Positions 1-11,288 of a stretch of DNA of 64,000 nucleotides are shown piece by piece. The DNA lies in the NCBI GenBank assembly GCA_944990035.1, contig CALYLX010000150.1, forward strand, positions 496,001 through 560,000, read 5' to 3'. The notes beneath the pieces were generated by a model. It saw nothing but the letters and a program-made list of their open reading frames with translations. It was not told the origin of the DNA and made no database searches. The position numbers and the translations under genes are program-made. This stretch comes from Clitopilus passeckerianus. Its lineage: Eukaryota > Basidiomycota > Agaricomycetes > Agaricales > Entolomataceae. Positions within the stretch are counted from its first letter, which is position 1. Every line of letters starts with the position of its first letter.

Positions 1-360
1 TGTTGTTACGAAGCGAGTAATCTTGCCACGTACGCCCGCTGTTGGAAGGATACAATGGAAGCAGGGGGAGAGTATTAGGTGATGGCGAGACGGAAAGAGG
101 AATAGGTAGGACCTTCTTCCAAAGCCTCACGCGAGGCAGCAGCCTCCAACACTACATCTGAGGATTCCCATCCACCTTTGGGTACTGAGAAAATTCAAAC
201 GTTCATCAGTTTCCATGACATACAGCGCCATGACTGGTCACTTACAAACCCAGTTATTTGGGCGTTTACGGCTGGTGATGACGAGTATCTTCCCAGCCTG
301 CCGAGAGATAGGGATGGCGCAGCACACGACACGGGGTGTAGCACGTCCTTTGGTACCCAT
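1..360 (-). CDS. Nudix hydrolase, Aps1/DIPP type (3' end beyond window)
   Basis: Likely hydrolyses diphosphoinositol polyphosphates or diadenosine polyphosphates, as the Aps1/DIPP branch of Nudix enzymes does. The start is the ATG at 360 (MGTKGRATPRVV). Exon 1 runs into NNWV, and after an intron the next exon gives LPKGGWE, joining to the NNWVLPKGGWE signature typical of this branch. The Nudix helix follows (REALEEAGV), with its last residues contributed by a third exon at the left edge of the window (GVRGKITRFVTT). Metal-binding glutamates of REALEEAG are present. The rest of the catalytic domain and the C-terminus lie outside the window. No frame break is seen. Family assignment is strong; the substrate is inferred only from the family. 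Confidence 0.85.
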
Positions 361-1084
361 GATGCAAGACAAGTTTGAGGTAGAACGAAGAGTCAGGAAT
401 TGACAGTGGTAGTGGTCAAGTTGTGAAGTAAGGCTGAGGTGTTAGCCGGCTTCACAATTGCATTGACTGAAGTGGCGATGTCGAGTTCCGGATAATTTTC
501 GATAAGTGCGACGTGGTGTATCAATGTGGCGCTTCTGGGTGAAAGTGGATGTAACTGGAGTTCTCCAGACAACGTGTATACACTTCAGAGGACGTTACTC
601 CAGAGCGATCTCTAGTCAGAGGACTTTATCCTGACGACAAAATCAAGTTAATCCGAGTGAGGACCAGGACCAAGAACCAAAATTAACCTGGCAGCGAGCA
701 GAGGTCTCTAAAATGACCTTCTGAAAGGAGCGGTCAAGGCCAGACGGCGATGGTGATGGTAGCGGACAGAGATTTAAGCCGCGAGAGGGTCAGTGTCACA
801 GTAAAGACAGGAAAATATAAACTGTTAGACTTTTGTTTTTTAGTAGCAACTGAGCATTACGTAGCAACTTTCCGACTGCCTAATTCGGTTCACGCACGTT
901 CTTCGGCTTCGCTGCCGGATTTGATCGTCCGCTGTAACTTTCCGTCTTTCCAACCGCGCTCTCCTTCGAGTCAAATGAATTACAGGCCAAGTCATGGCTT
1001 AAATAGGTACATGGGAATCCTCAAAGCCGATCGTACGTTAAGCGTGGTTCAACTCTGGACCATGTACATAGTAAATACGCCTCT
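361..1084. other. Intergenic, presumed promoter of the Nudix gene
   Basis: This stretch lies between the 5' end of the Nudix gene and the 3' end of the zinc transporter gene, both on the minus strand. Short open frames exist on the plus strand, but none shows a family motif or an exon-like pattern. I see no gene here. Confidence 0.5.
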
Positions 1085-3050
1085 TCACTCATTCCACCTA
1101 TGCAGGGAAAACATAAATTAGTTGAGAGTCTACCACCAAATTCGACAGTAGGAATTATGACTCACGCGACCAAAAACATGCACACGACACCAACGGCCAT
1201 GGCAGCAAACTGTCATAGGAACAGCAATCCATCAGCATTCCCCCCGAGTTCGAGCATTCGCAACTTCGTACCTCTCGGAGCGCCTGCTTGGCACTTTTAC
1301 TTTCCGCCAGCAACCTGAATGGGGATTGAAGGTAAATTAGCCACCACACGGTTCCGGTCTCTAAGCCTCCATAACTTGGAGAAACGTGAGATCACTAACG
1401 TTGGTAAAACGGCTACCGCTCCTATATACAGGAAGCCCCCAGCAACGAAAGGTATCACCTGTGTAAACGGGCATGCATTAAGCAAGCAATAGGTGATACA
1501 TGAACAGAAGTCATACTAGATCCGACCATTGAGCGGTTGTTCCTAACAATCCATCTGCGTCTTGTCTCACGCCAGCGGCAAGGTTCTGTGATGAGTGAGT
1601 GGTTCCAGATGCAGTGGCGTTGTGCACGGCAATTCCGATAAACGTCCTGTCAGTCAGAGATCAGTCCGAGTACTGACTCAGAATCTGGGCGATCGACACT
1701 AACCCAACCTGAACAATCGGATTAGAAATAATAGTGGGGCCAATGACTAGCGACTTACGAAGGCCCCAACTGCTGTCAAGAATTGGGACTGCATGGCTTG
1801 CCTTTTGGTGAAGCCACTTCGGATGAGGATGGAGTAATCCGCGATTTCATGGGGGATCTCGTGCGCGAAGCATGCAAGTGTTGTGGTCGCTCCAATCATT
1901 GGGGACGCGTAGAATGACGCAGCCATCCTTGAGAGACAGTATGTGAGAAAGAGGAAAATGAGGAAGAACGTCATATCCTCACGCCAGTCCGTCCGTTCTG
2001 TATGTTCAAGTTATGAGTAGTATACTTGACTGAGATACTGTTAGGCACTCACATGTTGTGCACGAAATCACCGAACAGATTTAGGTATGCGGACAAGGTT
2101 GAAGGCCCAGTAGAACTTGGAGCTGACTTCTCCTGTTCTGCTTCTTCAACCTTTGCCTTCTTCCCAGACTTACGCGACTTCACGCCATTCTGAGAATTGA
2201 CTTCAACCCCAGATGCAGACGCTCCATTAGAGGCAGGGGTGTGGGAATGCGAATGTGAATGTCCTGCGGCATCCTCATCATCGCCGCTGAGGACACGGAG
2301 GGTCTTCTCCATCATGAAGAAAGCAGCAAATCCAACGAAAATGCCGAGGCTGAATTAGGCTGTGAGTTGAATTCTTTAAAGTGATAAGAACAACATACCC
2401 AATGAGAATATTGCGCTTTTCTTCAACCATAACGAACTGAACACCTGAACCTTGGTGTTCGCCCATGAACGCATGTGGTATTAGGTGTAAAAACACGTCC
2501 GAAAGCAGGCCGCCGGTCTACATAATATGTCGTGAGTTTTTTGACGTTCGAACGCAAGCCAAGGTCCTTACAGCAAACGCTGTCATGGTATTAAGGGTAT
2601 CACCGTTGATCTGAGCGGGAATAAATGCAAGAATGAAGTTGGGAATGCTGTGTGCAGATATGTAAGTATGTTTCGAGAGAGAAGTCTGTGCCGTACATAC
2701 GAGCTAATATAGAAGGTTCCAAGGATAGAGTTCCACGCAGGACCGAATGGGAACAACCAGGCAAAGATTTGTCGCATGATCGGTGACTCTCCCTCTTCTA
2801 ATGCAGTCTTCAGGGCACTGAGCTTCTTTACCGGTCCGCAATTCTCTAATTCAGATTCCTAATGAGTTGTTGCAGCAGATAAGGTTGGTCCAGCGGTTAA
2901 TATGTAAGAACAACTCACCAAAACTGTCACGGAGTTGAGAACATTCTTTTCGCTCTCTCCAGTGATCTCAGCCGAAGCAGTCAGGACACAGTAGCACGAC
3001 AAAAGAGCGAACGCAGCAAACACTGCCAAAGATAATCGTCTAGAAGGCAT
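1085..3050 (-). CDS. ZIP zinc transporter, KE4/ZIP7 (LIV-1) subfamily
   Basis: Moves zinc (and probably other divalent metals) into the cytosol from an inner compartment; KE4/ZIP7 proteins sit in ER or Golgi membranes. The start MPSRRLSLAVFAAF is a signal-like hydrophobic segment. Next come GESPIMRQIFAWLFPFGP, IPNFILAFIP, TGGLLSDVFLHLIPH and a His-rich loop (HSHSHSH) followed by a Lys/Glu-rich stretch. Then HNITDGLAMAASFY and the LIV-1 signature HEIPHEIADYSIL supply the transmembrane metal ligands. The end is VIPFVAGGFLYIGAVAVLPTL, LLAESKSAKQALREFAAM and a final FLVAWNE. At least nine exons are needed. One is only 15 nt (1983-1997) and encodes the TDGL part of the motif; the last is 13 nt (1085-1097). 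Every junction keeps frame and uses GT..AG. Very secure as a family call; transport direction and location are inferred. Confidence 0.93.
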
Positions 3051-3291
3051 TTTCGAGGGACGCCGGCTCTTTGCCAGTCAAGGAACGGATTGAAGGGGTA
3101 TCCTGCTGGCGTAAATACAAGTCGCTGACAGTGAATGATATTATGATGGACTGTCGTGTCGCGTGAGATATCCGAGCTTCCGATCTCGAGTCAATTCAAC
3201 GCGGTGACCAACGCCCCTCGGCAACCGGAGGCCATGAGCAAGCATAAGAACCGAGCCCTTGCTCTCTTCAGCTCAATTTTCACTGTCCATT

Positions 3292-4259
3292 ATGTATCCT
3301 TCGAAAGAGGAAAAATCTATCGTTGACGCCGCTGAAAAGATCATGATGGAAACTATGGCCAGATATGATCCATCTCACGATGCATTTCACGGTATGGGAC
3401 AAGTTTCTTGGTATCCAAACGGTGCACAAAACGCGTCTATCTGGCAGTTCAACGCGTCCGAAGAACGGCAATGACGATTGCAGCCAATTGTGGAGCAAAA
3501 CCTGACCTTCTGGTTGTCGAGCTTGGTATGCCTGCGCCGATCTCCCGTTGCCAGTCTCGATCTTACAAGCTGGCCATAGCTGCACTTCTCCACGATGTTC
3601 TCGACAAAAAGTATGTCAGCGCTGAGCAAGCCAATGATCCATATTCCTTCTTCCTTCCATTTTTCAATGAAATGTCATCTAAAGACGGCGTCAATCTTGT
3701 TGAAGATGGCCGTGGTCGGCTGATCGCTCGTATCGTGCACAATGTGTCCTGGAGCACCGAGAAGAAGCTGAAGGAAAAGGGGGGATGGACACAGTGGCAC
3801 CAGGAATGTGTTGAACTTCATTGTGTTCAGGATGCGGATCGCTTGGATGCAATTGGTGCATTCGGTGAGATCATAACTCGGTGTCCAAAGATAGAATTAT
3901 CACTAACAATCAGGCAGGAGTATTGCGATGTGCGGCATACAGCAGCATAACAAATCAGTAAGGTGCCCATGCAGTGCTTGGCGTAGTTTTCCTGACTTTG
4001 CCTACATCTCAGTGCTTTACATACCCCCCCTGGCGATCCTGCCAATGCAACTTCCGCCGTGCAGCATTTCCATGACAAGCTCATACACATCTACGATAGG
4101 CTGAAGACAGATTATGGAAGGCAGGTTGGGCAAAAGAGGCATAAACTGGTGCGTGTTGAACTCTATACACCTTAACAGCCACTGATGCGGTAGGATCATC
4201 AGATATTGGACTTCTTAAATGCAATTGAGGAGGAATATAACTCTCCCGTCATTAACTAG
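3292..4259 (+). CDS. HD-domain metal-dependent phosphohydrolase
   Basis: A roughly 230-residue HD-superfamily hydrolase. The metal-binding residues of the HD fold are visible in order: His in SHDAFHV, the paired His-Asp in AALLHDVLD, a conserved His in IVHNVSW, and a distal Asp in QDADRLDAIGA. The first intron (3392-3447) joins DAFH to VQRVRRTAM, and a second joins VVEL to AALLHD. Further introns lead to GVLRCAAYSS, then LHTPPGDPANATS and YDRLKTDYGRQ, and the protein ends in LDFLNAIEEEY. The substrate is unknown; small HD proteins of this kind act on nucleotides or phosphate monoesters. The ATG at 3292 gives MYPSKEEKSI. It converges on the RFC gene with an 81-base gap. Confidence 0.85.
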
Positions 4260-4340
4260 TTGGTTATGGTGATATTGCACAATGGGCGTCGGATAGCGAT
4301 CGAGGGCTGCCCTGGAAGGTTACATAGGCAGGGTCACCTC

Positions 4341-5939
4341 TCAATCGAAAGCTGACATGTCCATATCATAGAAGAAGTGCTGAGTAAAAATAAATAAATA
4401 ATGAATAACAGTCCGGCCACGAAAAGGGGAGGGGTCTGACCTTGTAAAGACTCATAACCTTGACCACCCATGCCTCAAGGTGATATATCTTCTTGTTGCC
4501 GATGCGCATCCGATGCTCCTGATCGAGAGATGAGGGCCATTGAAATACCAAGAAAGAAAGAGAAACGAACGTAGAACGCCGCCCAGTGCATGATATCGGC
4601 TTTCAAGCTCTCGTCTACCTTTTCTGTTACACGTTCAGCTACAGTCTAGATATCTGTGAGCACTCGCTGATAGATGAAGGACACATGTCGTTACCTTGAG
4701 AATAACAGTGGGTGGTATGCAATGGCTCAATAGCTCGTAGAACTTCGCTCGAACCTCCATCACCCGTGCGGGTGTCTGCTCTCCAACAATGAGGTCTGCA
4801 ACCTTGTAACAATAGGTCTCCCAGTCTGGTTTGGCTATCGTCAGAGGTCCCGAGAGATCAGGTCTGTCCAACCATGAGTTTGCTAACCTGACAGAGTGCA
4901 TAATCAAACTCACGACTGCATCTTTAATGCTTCGAGGACCAGAATGGCTTTTCGAAGGTTTCCCGTCCGAATCGTCGATGATTTTCTTTGCCGCTTCAGG
5001 TGGTAGAGTGAAAGGAGCTCTCCGAGCGACGTAGTTGAGAACAGTTTCCATCTAAATTCACAACATAAGTTGACAATATGTTTGGTCGCCGTCTACGGAG
5101 ACGGACCTCGCCAGAATTTGGGGCAGCTACCCGCACCAGCAAACATCGACTCTTGATAGGTGCAATGAGGCGACTTGTGCTATTGGCACACAGGATGATA
5201 CGCATATTCGACATATATTTCTCCATGGTCCGACGAAGGGCAGCTTGGGCATCCCGGGATAATGAGTCCGCTTCATTGATAATGACGGCTAGTAGATATC
5301 CTGCATCAACAAGATTCGCATTCATGGGGTTCAGATGAGCACACCTTTGAAGCGTTGTTTCGCATTCAAATCTACTTGCTGTGTCTGTGCAATTTCTTTG
5401 AGCAACTCTTGAATAACCACCCGGTCATAATTTCCAGCATCACTATAAGAGCGATTTTCGTCAAACAACCGGAGCCCAGTAGAAGCTCTGGACTTGCCTT
5501 GGCGTAATTTCGATGTGGAAGTTGCTCTGAACGATATTAATCTCCAGCTTGCGTTTCGAAGGAGACAAGAATATTCTTTGATCAATTTTAAGCTATCCAT
5601 GCGTTTGAGTGTCTAGCCTATGTAGGAGAAATCTTCAGAGCTCACCTTTTCAACAGCAGGACCAAACAGCTCTCGCAAGGTACAGGTGATGCGTGTCTTC
5701 TTTCCTGCCCCAGACGGCCCGTAGAAGAGCATATGAGGAAAGTCCCCGATGCGGCCTGCACCACATATGAGAAATGTCAAGACTAGTTGCATTGAAAGAC
5801 CAACCAAAGATTTGAGTCGTGCTGAGAGTCCGTGGTGGTAATGCAGCTCATCGAGGGAGCGAGGCCTGAACTGGTGGAAGAATAAATATACATAAGAGCA
5901 CTTCTGTCATTGTCTTACCTGGTCAACCCAAAGTGACAT
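4341..5939 (-). CDS. rfc3: Replication factor C small subunit (human RFC3 / yeast Rfc5 orthologue)
   Basis: Subunit of the clamp loader that places PCNA on DNA during replication and repair, in the nucleus. Exon 1 encodes only MSLWVDQ (21 nt) before an intron. The following exons give FRPRSLDELHYHH, GDFPHMLFYGPSGAGKKTR (Walker A GPSGAGKKT) and LRELFGPAVEK. Then come AGNYDRVVIQELLKE, INEADSLSRDAQAALRRTM (Walker B region), IKSRCLLVRV and YELLSHCIPPTVIL. The last exon ends HFFYDMDMSAFD. Order and spacing match the human RFC3 / yeast Rfc5 branch, which has the GKKT variant of Walker A. One inner junction (after LKSL) could be placed in two ways. No frame break is evident. Confidence 0.92.
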
Positions 5940-6202
5940 ATTTCCGGCAGAAAGGAACAAACGAGGTCAAGGTGTAGGTCAGAGTCGAACTTGAGGACAA
6001 GGAATGTCACAAACGCGTGACGTAACGCGAAATTGGCGTGTTTTCTGCTGATTTTCCTTTTCTCCTTGCTTTTTCCTGCGTTTGCTTGGTTCACGTCATG
6101 ATTCACGGTCTTTCCTGAGACATGGAAGGGTAATTGAGTTCATCCATTTTGCTACAGCTAATATGGTACAAATATTGCTTTGTCTGCGTTACTCGTCTAT
6201 TC

Positions 6203-8915
6203 CTATGCTTCAGTGACTCCTTTGATTCCAAGGTCGGCCGCAATGATGACTGCAGCTTTTTCACCAATGGCAATAGCAGTGTTATATGTATTTGCGGCAA
6301 CATTCGAGGGGGTGATGCTGCAGTCTGTAATACCGGCGAAGTTAGAGGTCTGAATTTCAACATAGCACGTTATAAATTCACCTGCAATCTTGAGGTTCTT
6401 GACGCCATAGACATTCAACCTGGCATCGACGACACCGCCTGCTTCCCTTGGCTTCATTGCGCAAGTACCGATCTAAGGCGAGAATCAGACATGAAGCTTA
6501 GGGTCGCTGAATCCTACTTACCGAGTGCCATGAAGTTGCAACTAGTAGTCCCGATTTAGTGTGTCATTCGTGAAACATGTAGGTTTTGCTCACCATTCTG
6601 TCTGTGGTACTCGTCAATGATTTGATCATCCTCGTCCGAGTACTTGTAGTCTGCATCCGTGCCCTCAGCAGGGGCAGACGCCGGTTTGCACTCCACAGCG
6701 CTGCCTTCAGGGAATTTGGGATGGCCAGGCTTAAACTCTCCTCGATAGCTTGTCATGCGACGAGCAAGCTCGCGGGCTTTCTTATAAGCCCATCGGAGGA
6801 TAACCAAGTCTGCTTCACTACGGACGCCTGTAAGAAGCTGGGCCAGAACGGCGATAAAATCACCTTACTGTGTCAGATATCCTGGTTCAAAGTGCAAAGG
6901 GTCGTAGATATTGCTGGATTGGATATGAACGCGACCCGTAGAAATGGGGTATTCCTAGATGTGGCAAATTTGGTTGATTGACCAACGAAGACAGTGTGAA
7001 CCTGACTCACGGTGTAGTATCCAACAGAGTAATACTTGCGGCGAACAGCAGAAGGATCTCCACCGGTGTACCTATGGGAACATTCAGATATCACGTCTTG
7101 GCAAATTTGCACTGTGGGCAACCCACGCAGCCAAAGGCCCAATCCACATGATTGGCTTATCAGGTGCATTCGCGAAGTATTCATCCCATCGAGGTTTGAA
7201 GATGGGCCCTAGCTCTTCCAGATCCTTCTCAGTTGGCCTCATCTTGACGCCTGCGTCGATGGCACTGATCATGGGTCGTCAACATCCTATCATACAGAGT
7301 TTGATCCGGGAACTCAACTTGTGGGACAACAGACCAGAACCGCCATTAAGCCATTCAGCCTCGTAAGCTATGGATTGTCAGTAGGATTGCTCTGGGATTT
7401 TGAGAATGCGCCCACGTTTGATCTGGTCGTCTGCATCCCGGAAGATCGAATCCAAGGTATCGGCATCTTCACTGGCCAAGAAGGGGGCGAAGATGACGTT
7501 GTGGTCTGAGAAGGTTTTCAGTGAGGACTTGTGTGATCAATTGAACTCATTCACTCACCCATGTAGTTCTCTCCGACACCTGATAGGTCGACCACAGGGG
7601 TTATACCTTGCTTCTTCAGGACGTCTGATGAACCAATGCCAGAGCTATCGGGAGAGTTGGTATCATGTATGCAGGCTGAGATTGAGGTATCCTAACCGTT
7701 CCAAGATCGCAGGGGAGCCGAAGGCACCCCCAGCCAAGACAACAAGTCGTGATGCACGGGTTACAATTGGGTTGCCTGCAGCCTTGTTAGGCCTGCCTTG
7801 CTCATCGTCCACATGCTCTACTCCAACAGCACGGTCGGCCCTGCAATAAGTCAGTCACAAATTTCTTCAGGGTGCTAGGGGATCGCTTACTCGAAGATAA
7901 CACGGGTGACTCGGCGCCTGGTCTCAATGGTGATATTCTTCAGCTCCGGACGGTCGTAGATGTAGCGATGAGCAGTGTCGGAACGATGGCCATTCGTGCC
8001 GCTAACGTATCTGTACCAATGTCAGGCTAGTGAAGCGCAGAAATCCAAAGCGAGCACAAACAGTGGCCATCTCTGTCACGTACAAGATAAGAACCAGTGC
8101 ATTGGAAGATGGGGAGGAGACTCACGCCATATGCATTACAGTTGAAGAATTGGTTCGTATCGTTAGTGGTCGTACGATTCTTATCCCAGCCTGCAGCAGC
8201 GTCGAGGAATTGCGTGCCGACGTTGATCTGATCCTTCATGTAGGACACCTTGATCGGGCCGTTGGTTCCATGAGTAGACAGGTCTCCTTCATTCGACTGC
8301 CAGGTCTCAGCCTTGAAGATGTCTGATCAACACTTCAGTTCTTCCGATAAAGCATCGTGTTTAACCTCACCTTTCTCAGCAAAGGAATCAAAGCCTTGGA
8401 TCCCCATCCAGGGTTCTTATATTTGGCCTCCCAGTCATCATAGTCAGAAGCGGATGCTCGGGTATACATGACGACTGCAATGGTGTCCGTCAAGATAAAG
8501 CTGGACATGATACACTGATTGGCCTCACAGTTCACACTGGAACCACCTCCCATGCATCGTCCAGTCGGAACAACAATGGATCGACCGGCCAGGGCCTCAC
8601 TAGGCTTACTGATATGAATGGTGAACGTTTCGGACGGCTTGATGAGGTTCCGGAAGTAGCGAGCAGGTTGGACATGATCAGGCGACTCCTTAGTGTGAGG
8701 CCCGGTTTCAAGAATCTATAGGCCATGAGCAGCGATTGAACGCGTACAAACGCTTAACGAACCAAGATCTTCAACGATGGATCGGCTTCCGCAAGTCTGC
8801 TTGCAGTAATGCAAGCACAAGTGCCACCTAGCTCAATATTACATAGATGGTTCAGACAAAGTCAAAACTACATACCGCCAGCAAAAATCACATCGTAGGT
8901 AGTTTCAGAAGCCAT
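6203..8915 (-). CDS. Alcohol (methanol) oxidase, GMC family, AA3_3 type
   Basis: FAD-dependent oxidase that oxidises short primary alcohols with O2, giving aldehyde and hydrogen peroxide. The start at 8915 reads MASETTYDVIFAGG, joining over an intron to GTCACITASRLAEADPS to form the FAD-binding motif. GMC signatures follow: PTGRCMGGGSSVNF, YTRASASDYDDW, VVLAGGAFGSPAILERSGIG, and near the end SWHSIGTCAMKP (catalytic His), then ITPSNVAANTYNTA (second catalytic residue, Asn). The residues YKNPGWGSKALIPLL and IAIGEKAAVIIAA fit the alcohol oxidase branch better than aryl-alcohol or glucose oxidases. About twelve introns. There is no signal peptide and no SKL-type ending (it ends KGVTEA). In yeasts the enzyme is peroxisomal; in wood-decay fungi it is linked to peroxide supply. 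PEX11 lies just upstream on the same strand. Confidence 0.88.
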
Positions 8916-9423
8916 TGTTCGAGGGATGTAAAAGCTAGACAGCTCGAGGCTTCCGTCTCTTCGGCCAAGGTCTTTTATCCATTCGCGGTTTGAAATTTTT
9001 ATCGTTTATCGAACGCGTCAGAACAACGTGGTTGATTGAGAGAGCTTCTGTCGAGAAGATTGGTACGGATCTGTCAGGGTAGGTGGCACTAGGTGATGTC
9101 AGGTGAGCTTGATCACCACCAAACCAAGAAATTGTAGTGACTTCATAGATCGGCTGTGGTTAAGTCACAATTGCGTTGCCAGACGCGTAATCGAATGAGG
9201 CGAGGCAATTCAGAGTACGTTACAGAACTTGATGATTATATTTATTAGCAGGGTAGATCCAAGTAGATGATATGGAAGCGTACAACGTAGCAAAGGCTAA
9301 AACTGTTAAACCGAGAGTCTGTGGGCGCCACAGCCCGGGGAATAGATAATGTGGGGATAGAGGAACGATATATGGGCAACACCTTCCCAATCTCCACTAA
9401 GCGTGCCAAAATACTTCATGGAG
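8916..9423. other. Intergenic, presumed alcohol oxidase promoter
   Basis: About 500 bases between the alcohol oxidase start and the PEX11 stop, both on the minus strand. It should hold the oxidase promoter. I see no open frame with a family match and no repeat. Confidence 0.5.
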
Positions 9424-10649
9424 CTATCGAGCAAGATCATAGCCTAAGGATGGCTCATCCTCTTTGTCGAGGTAAACACCTTCATCGTCTGGTGGGTTCG
9501 GCGGAGAGGTGACAGTCATGTGCAGCCTCTGTGGAAGAGCCGTGGCTTTCCAGCCACTTCGAAATGAAGCCATTGCAGCTGTTAGGCCGAGGATCCCCAC
9601 CCAGACCTGCCAAGTAAGGTTAAGTTCCATCCTACTCAACACTGAACCAGGAATAAATACATACATCATTCTTCAGGAGGCCCTGCCGAGCGGACCTGCA
9701 TCATTGTGAGTTCATGTGACAGATAGATGGTAAACAATCACGTACCAATGCAGCGTCAGGGGAAGATAACTCAGATTGGCGACAACCTCTGACCAGTGGG
9801 CATCCCATGAATTACTCAATTCCGAATGGTCATCAGGGTCCGAAGATGCTATTTTCAGCTTGCGAAGTGCTCGCTGTTTGAGCTGAAGTAGCTTTCGGTC
9901 TTCCCAGAGGTGGACTAGTTGGAGGATGATATGAACTGACCAAAACCTCATGGACCATAGCCGTAAGGAAACTGAGTCTAGAAGTTGGTTGGCCTTGAGC
10001 ATCGTCCTCCTTGAAGCAGCAGAAAGACGCTCTGATTTGAGCACATCATGAGAGGTTAGATAGGCGAGGTGCTCCAAAGGGTAGTATATGAGCATGGCCC
10101 AACCCTGCAACCTTTCGATGGTCAACAGCCGATGAGTAGCGCTAGGCAGCCTTTCTAGATGAAGGAGCCACTGTAGAGTCGGTAAAATTCCTGGTAGAGT
10201 CACTATCAGAGGTGTGCTAATAGCATAGATGAGGACAAACATACCCCACATCCTCCATAAAGTTCTCGAGTCGTCGAGCAAATTCGCAGCTTTCAGTAGG
10301 GCTTCCGCATATATGCTGCTTGAGCTCGCACACAAGCCAGCTTGATGCCGAAGGCGAGCCCGAAAATTCAGTGCTGGTGCCAACAAAGTTAGCAGATACT
10401 GTAGGACCTGTTGTTCCTCCGCGTCAGAACCAGTATTCTCGTTATACGTGCGCTCATACCATAAAGAATTTGCTGATTTGGCCACATAAATATGTTGGCC
10501 TTGAGGTAGAAAACACAAAAACTCAACTCGCTTCCATTCCATGTACTGAGATATCGAACAAGGTGGTCAAGAAACGCGCTCAGCTCTTTGCTTCTGTGCA
10601 TATATCGGAGAGACTGGTAGGCACGCATGGCATAGGATTGGACGGCCAT
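9424..10649 (-). CDS. Peroxisomal membrane protein, PEX11 family
   Basis: PEX11 proteins remodel the peroxisome membrane and drive its elongation and division. The chosen start (10649, MAVQSYAM) leads to FLDHLVRYLSTWNGS. A 13-nt exon (10460-10472) then adds DKFFM, and the next exon VLQYLLTLLAPALNFRARL, together forming the amphipathic PEX11 motif. The remainder has LWSMRFWSVHIILQLVHLW, the charged EDRKLLQLKQRALRKL, then NSWDAHWSEVVANLSYLPL and LHWSARQGLLKND, ending WVGILGLTAAMASFRSGWKA plus a short acidic tail. Without the tiny exon the reading frame does not fit the family. The 5' end is uncertain: further upstream exons between 10680 and 11070 cannot be excluded. Confidence 0.8.
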
Positions 10650-10764
10650 CCTGGTCGTGGTTGAAGAATCCGCATTGACAAGGTAACAAATGCAAGAAAC
10701 ATCTGAATTCCGCCTAACCAAGTGTGTTACCGCATTGGCAGATGGGAAAATATTACGTAACTAG

Positions 10765-10989
10765 TCATCTTGTATACACGCTCGGCTCAGGCAATTTTTG
10801 AACTTCGAACAAACCTTTGCGGACATAAAAGTTCGGGCTTGGTATCAGCTTTCCCGTGTCCTCGTCCGCGTTCCCGTCTGCTAGACTGATCCACGGTGTC
10901 TTCTGGCACTGGTTGTCTTCTTGCGTGGCTTTTTCTCGTTTTAAACCGTATTCTCCATTTTTGGAGGCATCGCTTCGGCTGAGGCTCAT
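10765..10989 (-). CDS. Hypothetical 74-residue open frame
   Basis: An open frame MSLSRSDASKNGEYGLK.. ending EVQKLPEPSVYTR. The composition is hydrophilic and looks protein-like, but I do not recognise a family. It lies between the PEX11 5' end and the divergent HEN1 gene, so it could be a small gene, an upstream exon of PEX11 or a chance frame in the shared promoter region. The rest of 10650-11288 shows nothing else. Confidence 0.2.
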   Translation of the reverse strand: MSLSRSDASKNGEYGLKREKATQEDNQCQKTPWISLADGNADEDTGKLIPSPNFYVRKGLFEVQKLPEPSVYTR

Positions 10990-11288
10990 GATAAATTGGA
11001 AATATGGGTAGAGATGAGGCTGCGTGGGGAGCAACCGACATAACTAATCTTTCGCGAATGTATTGCAACGAAGTAGCCCATCATTCAATGAAAGTTGATT
11101 CTTCTAGTTTACCTGTCCCGGTGCGCCTGTACAAGTCCACGATCTAGACCGCTATACTCCTGTGTGTATGCCATTTGGTTCTCCCCATCAAGTTGAAACC
11201 ATGGAAGTGGGTGAAGGCTGGATCAGTGGATGGCCTTGACTAGTGTGGCAGAGGTCACATCGTTAATAAAGGTTGTTCCCATACCGCC

